Assembly (NCBI GenBank): GCA_030761205.1
Contig: JAULJL010000028.1
Coordinates: 22,325,516 to 22,389,515, forward strand
DNA from: Fremontodendron californicum
Taxonomy: Eukaryota; Streptophyta; Magnoliopsida; Malvales; Malvaceae
Reading direction: 5' to 3'
DNA length: 64,000 nt
Position 1 is the stretch's first letter, and each line of letters begins with the position of its first letter. Below, one piece after another: positions 55,766 to 64,000 of the stretch. The notes below the pieces were generated by a model that saw only the letters and a list, made by a program, of their open reading frames with translations, searched no databases and was not told the DNA's origin. The position numbers and the translations under genes were made by a program.

Positions 55766-57341
55766 GTATTTTTCTTAGTAGTCTTTGTTAATAACCTAGT
55801 CTCATTTGATTGTTCTATATATGTTGGTAAACAAGCATTAAATACGATAGAATGTTACATATTTGATGTTTGTTCTACAATATTTTGAAAATTTGGAGAC
55901 GTTTTGGCCCTTATTAAATTAGAATTATGAGTCATTGTCATTTTGAGATTTGGTTTTCTTTTTTTGATAATAATGGTGAAAATATTAATAGTAAAAGGAA
56001 ATAAAAGATGAATATCTTATGCCAATTGCCAAACGAGTAGGGATAGGCTGTTGTAGAGTCAAAGATACAGATGAATTAATGGCGGATTCCATTTAGATAG
56101 TGTGACCGTTAAAGGTTGAAATAATATCTATAATATATGCCTTTGTGGCCCTTGACTCTCGAGAAGGCAGCTGCAGTACTAAATCGCGATCGCGGATTTC
56201 GTCACAGATGCAGTTGTGGTATCCAGTATCGCGAGTGTTACGTAACGTGTCACGATTGTCGCGGAGTTGAATTTAATAGTATTTCAATAAATTTGATAAT
56301 ATTGCGGACATTACGAAATGAGTAAAATACGATGCAGAACTTTTCATTTTCGTTACGTCGCGACCGTTACATAACGTATCGGTCGCATTTTAGAACTATT
56401 TATTCATTGCCAGAAAGAAATATAGAGAAAGCCTGCAGCCGCCAGCCATGAATTAAAACAGGAGATTCTGTCATGTTGGAACTTAGGAATGTAAATTTGA
56501 GCCTAAAAAACCTTAGGAATGTATGTTCTATGTCGAAGTCAAATCTCAAACCTAGCTCTAATCAAAATAATATAGTAAAACAAATTAACAAGGAAAACCC
56601 AAAATAGAACCCAATTGCAGTTTGATGTTCATTAGTCGCCTGTTGCAGGAATTACTATCTTTAGTTAGACTTCCACACATTTTTAATGTAGAGAGCTTAT
56701 ATTGTCAATCTTGGTTCAAAATTAATTAGAAACAATATCAACTTGGATGAACATATAAAGTTAAGTTAATCTTGATTACAACCCCACAAAAAAGAGGGGG
56801 AAATAAGTTGTATTACAAGAAAATTTATCTTATCTAATATTCGTAAAGTTTTTAAATTTCAAGTTAATAAGAAGATACATACTCTTAAAATATATTTAAA
56901 AAATAAAATATGTGACAGTCTTTTAATATCATTTGTGAAGTTAAAAAACTCCACTAACTATGTATAAAAAATGAATTCTTACTGCAAATTTGCTCTCATA
57001 AAAGATAAACCAGTAAAAAACAAAAAATAAAAATAAAAACCAATGTGGGCCTTTCTATAGGTTGGGAAAAGGTATGAAGTGCAGAGCCCAAGTTTATTCT
57101 GGGCTAAAATTGAGCTTTGTTTCACTCTATTTTGGTGTTAAAGGTCCAAGATATCCTTGTTGAGAAAACAATCCAGGGCTAGAAATCAAATATATATGGG
57201 TTGGATACTTGGATTCAAAGGGGGAAATCTAAACGTGAATTCTAACAGGCTTTGGTGGGTTCATCGTTAACATAGGCTCGTGAACAAGATATCTAGAGAA
57301 GTGCAAACAAGAGACCACGAATGGGGGCGGGGCTCGTAGAG
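55766..57341. other. Gene-free tract
   Basis: Near 56180-56400 CG-rich words such as TCGCGATCGCGGATT and GTCGCGACCGTTACATAACG mark a decayed repeat with some inverted symmetry. No coding signal. Confidence 0.5.
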
Positions 57342-57789
57342 TAGGGCTGTAATCGAGCCGAGCCGAGCTCGAATACTGAGAAGCTCGAGCTCGAGCTCGA
57401 TTCGAAACTCGAGGCTCGAAACTCGGTTCGAGCTCGATCGAGTATCATTTTTTAAGCTCGAGCTCGGCTCGAGATAAAATCGAACTATTCGAGCTCGACT
57501 CGATTAGGCTCGTTTACTCGAGCTCGAGCTCGAATTAAGGGTTTTTAAGTATGTATATATATATTAAGGGTAAAATAGTAAATTAATAATAAAAATATTA
57601 TAAATAGAAAAAGCTCGATTAGGCTCGCGAGCTGCTCGAATCGGGTATTAAGATACTCGAACTCGGCTCGCTCGATAGCTCGAGCTGCTCGAGCTCGAGC
57701 TCGGCTCGATAATGACCGAATCGAATTCGAGTTTTTTTCGAGTCGAACTCGAGTAGCTTGCGAGCACAGGTGTCTCGTTTACACCCCTA
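57342..57789. mobile_element. hAT-like MITE rich in GAGCTCGAGCTCG words
   Basis: 448 bp with ends TAGGGCTGTAATCGAG and, inverted, TAGGGGTGTAAACGAG, flanked by the perfect 8-bp duplication TCGTAGAG (57334-57341 and 57790-57797). Both halves are full of CTCGAGCTCG palindromes around an AT-rich middle. Confidence 0.88.
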
Positions 57790-57911
57790 TCGTAGAGGCA
57801 GTTTGCATGGCCTTGTCTTCACTATGATAACATGATCAAAAATTTAAATAACCAATGTTACGATCATTTCTCTACTTTTAATATTTACTGTAATTGATCG
57901 CGATAATATTA

Positions 57912-58360
57912 AAGATGACAACGGATCGGATATCTATTTTTTTTGTAATATCTGAATTCGTAAAACTGCTTTAAAATCCGAATCCATTTATTTTCTGCAT
58001 AAAATCCGAATATTACTATCTGAATTCGAATTAAATAACATTATCCGTCGGATATCTGAATCCGCTAAATATCTGAATTCAATAACTCAAAAAAAATTAA
58101 ATAAAAATATAAAAATTAATTTTAATTTTAATTTTAAATTCAAATTCAAATAAACTGATAATGGATTCGGTTATCCGAATCCGAATCCGCATAAGTAATG
58201 CGGATAAGGATAATGGATATTCGAAGTTTCATATCTGCATTCACTCCGAATCCGCTGCGGATATTAATTATAATATCTGAATTCAAATTTTATCCGAATC
58301 CGCAAAAAACGGATCGGATAATTGTAAATATCCGAATCCGCACTATCCATTGCCATCCTT
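57912..58360. repeat. GGATATCCGAATCCG repeat, copy 2
   Basis: Begins AAGATGACAACGGATCGGATA and ends ATCCATTGCCATCCTT. The inverted ends and internal ATCCGAATCCG words match the copy at 45.7 kb. Confidence 0.7.
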
Positions 58361-59847
58361 AGATATCATCTATTACGTCCGTAACCGCGATAAACACAAC
58401 GTGATAAAAAATGCATCCGCGATTGTATTTTAAACAAGACAATTTCCCACCCCATTTACTTTTTCAGCTTTTCCAATTTTCCCCCAGGGAAATGGGATTG
58501 GCAATTTGGCATTGCTCTATAGCAAATACAAATTGATGAACTGGGGCATCCAGGTATGAAAGTGAAAGGCAAATAGGCAATATGATCCGTTCATACCATT
58601 TTCATCTCAACTGAGGAAAAGAAAGAATCCAAATCCTCTGTTTCCATTTCTCTGCCCCTATTCATGTCTTCACTCTCGTAACGAGTTTCGGGTCCCTTTT
58701 TTTTTTTGTTCTATTCGTATCTGTTCGTTTTTACTGTTTTACCCAATTTTTTATCTAATAAAAAATCCGATTTCGCTTGAAAAAAAAAACGAATACAAAG
58801 ATGATACAAATAAAAAAGATAATGTTGTGGAATTCACCTATTCGATCATCGTAAAATACCAATCGATCGTATTTATATTTCGTAATCCCCGTTAAACAAT
58901 TAAAAACATACGAGAAAAAAAGGGACACCAAAAAATGAATCCGTGGCTCGTTATGAAAATGGAGACACGAATAAAAGCAAAGAAATGGGAAAAAAAAATT
59001 TATATTCGGAAAACATACATGGATGGTTTTGCAGTTAATCCCTTCCAGGCTGGTTCCTATAGGCTGTAATGGAGTTGACTTGTGACTACGTTGGGACCCT
59101 TTCAAACTGCAATTTGTTTGTTTCTTTAGAAAGACAGAAAGGGACAAGAAGAAGCAGGTAAGATTACAGTTTAAAAATACACTGATGATGATAGGTTTAG
59201 AAGAGAACTTGATCCTTATCTGAATTTGTTAATTCGTTTCACATTAATAATAATAACCCAAAAGATTTGTCCCCTTGACTTTAGGAATTCGAGTGCAGCT
59301 TCGCTTATGCCATTTCTTAATCCCATCGATTACAAATCGAGCGAATTCAACCTATGTTATCCGAATTTAAAGATGAATATTGGATATAAATATATTTAAT
59401 TTTTTTAATAAAATTATATATATTTAAAAAATTATATTTATATTCATATTCGAATATATGTCGAACACGTATATTAAATAAAAATATTTAAAAAAAAATA
59501 AAAAATTTGGATAAAATAAGCTTGGAGCATTATAGCAGAAATTTCCCAAGAATTGGCATTGGATTTGGTGAAGTAAAACTAGGATTAATTCTTCTGCATG
59601 ATAAACATTTTCATAGCTTACAATTGCAAAAACAATCATCGACTCTGGCTGTCAATAAATAGTAGATAATATGGAAGATTGCCACATGGGAAAAGCTTGA
59701 CAAGCGATCACTTTATGTGGGTCCACCATTGTCTCTTTGTACTCGTGGCAAGATCCTGTTGTTTAAGGCAACGTTGAATATAGGTTCTTCTATAAGACAA
59801 AAAAAAAAAAAAAATACGCATGAAAACAAACTATAGAGTATAGATAC
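58361..59847. other. Intergenic, upstream of the Ca2+-ATPase gene
   Basis: No convincing gene. A decayed hAT-like MITE lies at 59352-59519. Confidence 0.5.
59352..59519 (+). mobile_element. hAT-like MITE, decayed copy
   Basis: Begins CTATGTTATCCGAATTTAAAG and ends TTTGGATAAAATAAG. A CATATTCGAATATATGTCGAAC block is preserved. Confidence 0.55.
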
Positions 59848-59969
59848 AGAGAGAGAGAGAGAGAGGTTTTTTCGCCATTGAACCGCTCTTTATAAATCAG
59901 ATCTCTCTAAAAAGAATTTACATTTTAGTTTTTACAAAGTAAAAGAATAAGAAAGAGAGAATTCTTATC

Positions 59970-60004
<35 letters not shown>
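59848..60004. repeat. (GA)n microsatellites in the Ca2+-ATPase leader
   Basis: A GA tract at 59848-59865 and a longer, perfect one at 59974-60003. They lie in the probable promoter or 5' UTR. GA repeats here can bind BBR/BPC factors; that role is inference. Confidence 0.8.
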
Positions 60005-60005
<1 letters not shown>

Positions 60006-60044
60006 ATTTAGTAGCTGAGTGGAAAGATCTACTCCAAAATTCTG

Positions 60045-60370
60045 GTAAGCACAAACCCTAATTCTTCATTGCCTTTTGATTAATCTATTTCTACTCTGTT
60101 TGGTTGCTGAGAGAATTTAGTTCAAAGGGAATTTCTTTGGGGGTGGGGAAGAGGTTTCGTTTCTTGGTTGATTGATTTATCAGGGATTTGATTTCTAATT
60201 TATAAAAATGTAAAAAAGTGAAAGGTTTAGCACTTTAGCTGAGACTAAGAACTTTGGGCAATGGTAGAAAAAGGGTATTCTGTGTTTTCTTTTTTATTAC
60301 TTTTCTTGTTGTCTTAGTGCGCAAACAGATTGGTAGTGTTTAATTATTTGTGGGTTTTTGTTAATGTCAG
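60045..60370 (+). other. Probable 5' UTR intron of the Ca2+-ATPase gene
   Basis: Donor TCTG|GTAAGC at 60045 and acceptor TTAATGTCAG ending at 60370. The AT-rich, T-rich interior looks like a plant intron. Leader introns are common in this gene class. Confidence 0.55.
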
Positions 60371-60473
60371 GTCCAGTGTTGAAGAAAGGAAATAAAGTTT
60401 CAGCTTTTATCTTCAGCTATTTTGATATATCTTCAATTACTTCAATAATTGTTTTCTTTGGTATTGAATTTCA

Positions 60474-63400
60474 ATGGGGAGAGGAGGGGAAGATTATGGG
60501 AAAAGAGAAAATGCCAGTGCTGCCTCTTCCAAGCAAGAAACATTTCCTGCTTGGGCAAGAGATATAAAACAATGTGAAGAGAAGTACCAAGTGAATCGAG
60601 AATTAGGATTATCAAGTGCTGAAGTTGAAAAAAGGAGGCAGATTTATGGATGGAACGAGTTAGAAAAACATGAGGGCACATCGATCTTTAAACTAATTTT
60701 GGAGCAATTTAATGACACATTAGTTAGGATATTATTGGTTGCTGCAATTGTATCATTTGTTTTAGCTTGGTATGATGGTGAAGAAGGAGGGGAGATGGAG
60801 ATAACAGCTTTTGTGGAACCGCTTGTTATTTTCTTGATCTTGATAGTGAATGCCATTGTTGGAATATGGCAAGAAAGCAATGCGGAAAAGGCATTGGAGG
60901 CTTTGAAGGAAATTCAATCAGAGCATGCAAATGTAGTTCGAGATGGTAAGAAGGTCTCAAATTTGCCTGCAAAGGAACTTGTCCCAGGTGATATTGTGGA
61001 GTTGAGAGTTGGTGATAAGGTACCTGCAGATATGCGGGTTTTGAGTTTGATAAGCTCAACTGTAAGAGTTGAACAGGGGTCATTGACTGGAGAGAGTGAA
61101 GCTGTGAGCAAGACTGTGAAGGTTGTTCCTGAGAATTCCGATATTCAAGGGAAGAAATGTATGGTTTTTGCTGGAACAACTGTGGTCAATGGAAACTGTA
61201 TTTGCTTGGTCACCCAGATAGGCATGAATACAGAGATTGGGAAGGTGCATTCACAGATTCATGAAGCATCACAGAATGAGGAAGATACCCCGTTAAAGAA
61301 GAAGTTGAATCAGTTTGGAGAGGTTCTAACAATGATAATTGGAGTTATTTGTGCATTGGTTTGGCTTATTAATGTAAAATACTTTCTTTCTTGGGACTAT
61401 ATTGATGGTTGGCCTAGAAACTTTAAGTTCTCATTCGAGAAGTGCACATATTACTTTGAAATTGCTGTGGCATTGGCTGTCGCTGCGATTCCAGAAGGTT
61501 TACCAGCAGTTATTACAACATGTTTGGCACTGGGAACCCGAAAGATGGCTCAAAAGAATGCACTTGTCCGTAAGTTGCCTAGTGTTGAGACTCTTGGTTG
61601 CACAACTGTTATCTGTTCTGATAAGACAGGAACTTTGACTACCAATCAGATGGCTGTTTCGAAGCTTGTTGCTATAGGTTCAAGGCCTGGCACTCTGCGA
61701 TCTTTTGATGTGGAAGGGACTACATATGATCCTTTTGATGGGAAAATACAAGGCTGGCCTGTTGGTCAAATGGATGCCAATCTTCAAATGATTGCAAAGA
61801 TTTCTGCTGTTTGCAATGATGCTGGTGTTGAGCAATCTGGGAATCATTATGTTGCCACTGGAATGCCTACAGAGGCAGCACTAAAGGTGAAAAACCCCAT
61901 TTCTGAAATCGAATCCTTTTAGGCAGTGTATACTGCATCTATTTGAATAAACCCAAGCTAACATGGAGCAGGAGCCAAAGTAAAAGCTTAACCTTGAACC
62001 TGTTTTTTAGTAGCATATTTTGAATTTAAATTCTGTTATTTTAAGTAGTAGAATAAGAACACCTAAATCTCAGCATCAAAAATTCCGTTATTTCCATTTA
62101 CTGCACCAGAAGAATGCTGCTGTATGCCGTATTATAAGTGTGGCTTGTTTGCCCATGAAACTTGTGATGTGCTTTCTACATTTGCTGAATGTAAACATTC
62201 AGATTATACGAAAAGTTCATGTTGCATATTTTTCCCTCACTGAGAGAGATTCCTATTTGGTTCTTTTTTCATTCCAGGTTCTGGTTGAGAAAATGGGATT
62301 TCCTGAAGGGTATGGTTCCTCATCAGGTCATGGAGATCCTCAACGTATGTTAGCTGGTTTCTTTCCTATAAGTTTATCATTCTTAGCTGACAATTTCTAG
62401 ATCCTTCTGAGCATTCTCTTTTATTTTTTTATGCTACACAAGGTTGTTGTCAACTGTGGAACAAAATGGAGCAAAGGATTGCAACACTTGAGTTTGACCG
62501 TGATCGAAAGTCCATGGGAGTTATTGTGAATTCCAGCTCAGGACGAAAGTCATTGCTAGTAAAGGTTTATTCATCTTTCTTTGCCTCGTAATATGGACTG
62601 ACCACTTGTAAAATTAAAGATTTTATTTGTTTATGTTGCTTATGTGTACTCTTCCAATATCATTGGTGCCAGCAAATACCCTTTTAAGATTTTAACATGA
62701 TGCTTGCAGCTGGTTTAAAGTTTATTTGCACATCCTTTCTAATATATCAAATTATCAATATAATTGTGCATGCTTAATGTTGCAGGGTGCTGTAGAGAAT
62801 TTATTGGAGAGGAGCTCTTTTATCCAGCTACTTGATGGCTCTATTGTAGAACTAGATCAATATTCAAGGGATCTTATTTTACAAAGTCTTCATGAAATGT
62901 CAACAGATGCATTACGTTGTCTTGGTTTTGCATATAAGGAAGAGCTTTTTGAGTTTGCAACATATAATGGTGATGAAGATCATCCAGCTCATCAGCTTTT
63001 GCTTAATCCATCCAATTATTCTTCCATCGAGAGCAAACTTATTTTTGTTGGTTTGGTTGGGCTAAGGGTAAGTTGCTTCTGGTTTTATTTGCAGTTTTTT
63101 TTTTCTTACTTCTGTCCACCCTTTATCTGAACCACTTAAACAAAACTATCAAAGGATCCTCCTCGGAAAGAGGTTCGTCAAGCAATTGAGGACTGTAAAG
63201 CAGCTGGGATTCGTGTTATGGTCATTACAGGAGACAACAAAAACACAGCAGAAGCTATTTGTCACGAAATCGGTGTATTTGGATCTTATGAAGATATCAG
63301 TTCAAGAAGCTTAACTGGAAAGGAGTTTATGGATCATCCCGATCAGAAAAATCATCTGAGACAGAGTGGAGGTCTCTTATTTTCTCGGGCTGAGCCTAAG

Positions 63401-64000
63401 CACAAGCAAGAAATAGTTAGGTTGCTGAAGGAGGATGGTGAAGTGGTTGCAATGACTGGGGATGGAGTTAATGATGCTCCTGCCTTGAAGTTGGCTGATA
63501 TTGGAATAGCAATGGGCATTGCTGGGACAGAGGTATCAACTCTTCTTTGCTCTATATTTATTTTTATTTAAATTTGGTGGATTACATTACATCCATCTTG
63601 TCCATATGGTTACTTGCATCTTTTCATGTATTATTTCATTTTGTGCTTGTGTGCCCTGCTTTGATACTGTACATTTTCAGCTTTCCTTGTAATGTAGCAT
63701 TTTGCTCGATGATTCAGAGAGTGATTTTATTAGCTCTATGTTACTCGGACTCGGGTGTGAGTGTCGGATACGGGTATGTGTCCGATACGGGTATGTTCAA
63801 TTTTTTCTAAGTTTTTTCATGTATTTGGAGAGTCCTTGGAGGGTCCATGTCCGAATATGTGTCGGACACGGGTACTTCAAGAAGAATAAAGTCGAAGAAA
63901 CATAATTAGCTTCTTTTGAATGCATATGCAACATGCATAATTGTGCTGCAGTTTATTCAGAATGCATATGGTGGATGATCTCTACCACTTTTTCCTGAGG
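60474..64000 (+). CDS. ECA1: ER-type Ca2+-transporting P-type ATPase (ECA1/ECA4-like), 5' part
   Basis: P-type IIA pump that moves Ca2+ and Mn2+ into the ER lumen. Five exons join in frame: 60474-61886, 62278-62344, 62443-62564, 62786-63067 and 63155-63532, giving 754 residues. The full protein is about 1060, so the last membrane helices lie beyond the window. The start MGRGGEDYGKRENAS matches plant ECA1. Seen: actuator motif LTGESEAVS near 204, PEGLPAV near 340, phosphorylation motif CSDKTGTLT near 381-389, KGAVEN in the nucleotide-binding domain, and TGDGVNDAPALK near 729. The last intron begins at 63533 and contains a hAT-like MITE (63736-63905). ECA1 and ECA4 are close paralogues and cannot be told apart here. 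Confidence 0.95.
63736..63905 (+). mobile_element. hAT-like MITE, copy 16 (Ca2+-ATPase intron)
   Basis: Begins CTATGTTACTCGGACTCGGG and ends GAAGAAACATAA. ATTAGCT occurs on both sides. It is close to the family consensus, with CGGATACGGGTATG words intact, but shorter in the middle. Confidence 0.88.

Noticed and set aside
63547..63905. Open frames after the last Ca2+-ATPase exon
   Set aside because: They run through intron and MITE sequence. The expected next exon after GTE was not found before the window end.
1..64000. CRISPR-like arrays or phage/bacterial systems
   Set aside because: The direct repeats seen are MITEs, microsatellites or transposon repeats, and the genes are plant nuclear genes with introns.
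1..64000. tRNA, rRNA or microRNA genes
   Set aside because: I saw no tRNA box A/B pairs or rRNA blocks while reading. Hairpins found are transposon foldbacks. A tRNA scan would be needed to exclude them fully.

Overview
This is a stretch of a plant nuclear genome. It is AT-rich and has spliced genes with GT/AG introns, a Ty1/copia element primed by initiator tRNA-Met, LINE and Helitron remains, and many small non-autonomous DNA transposons. The genes match core-eudicot families: HERK1, NOT2/VIP2, ECA-type Ca2+-ATPase, RPL35, KCS and an ITN1-like ankyrin protein. The species cannot be named from the sequence; a rosid-like eudicot is a reasonable guess.

Layout. 0-4.6 kb: the last exon of an unidentified gene, then a complete four-exon RPL35 gene. 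4.6-9.5 kb: a young, full-length copia retrotransposon on the minus strand with an open 1439-codon polyprotein. 10.2-13.3 kb: a 3-ketoacyl-CoA synthase gene broken by a Tourist-like MITE and a frameshift; its 3' end is tandemly duplicated and the second copy is split by a truncated LINE. 13.3-23.2 kb: a gene-free AT-rich tract holding a 2.3-kb Helitron and a foldback MITE set in (AT)n. 23.3-26.5 kb: an intact ITN1-like ankyrin membrane protein gene. 30-36.3 kb: a malectin-like/LRR receptor-like gene with a premature stop, followed by a more decayed tandem copy. 36.8-43.1 kb: a complete 13-coding-exon NOT2/VIP2 gene on the minus strand. 47.6-50.1 kb: an intronless HERK1-type receptor kinase. 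54.9-55.3 kb: a small basic protein of unknown function on the minus strand. 60.0-64 kb: the 5' two thirds of an ER-type Ca2+-ATPase gene.

The intact genes are unrelated housekeeping and signalling genes with no shared pathway. What ties the window together is transposon history. One short hAT-like MITE family has 16 clear copies and 4 decayed ones, many with 8-bp target duplications. They sit in introns of RPL35, the ankyrin gene, the malectin genes and the Ca2+-ATPase. A second, Mutator-like foldback family (9-bp target duplications) has 3 copies. I found no cluster that looks like a new biological system. The most informative structures are molecular scars: a MITE insertion that duplicated a splice donor, a templated 54-bp patch inside a foldback MITE, a Helitron with reiterated 5' ends, and a copia element with non-canonical TA...TA termini whose ORF runs into its own LTR.
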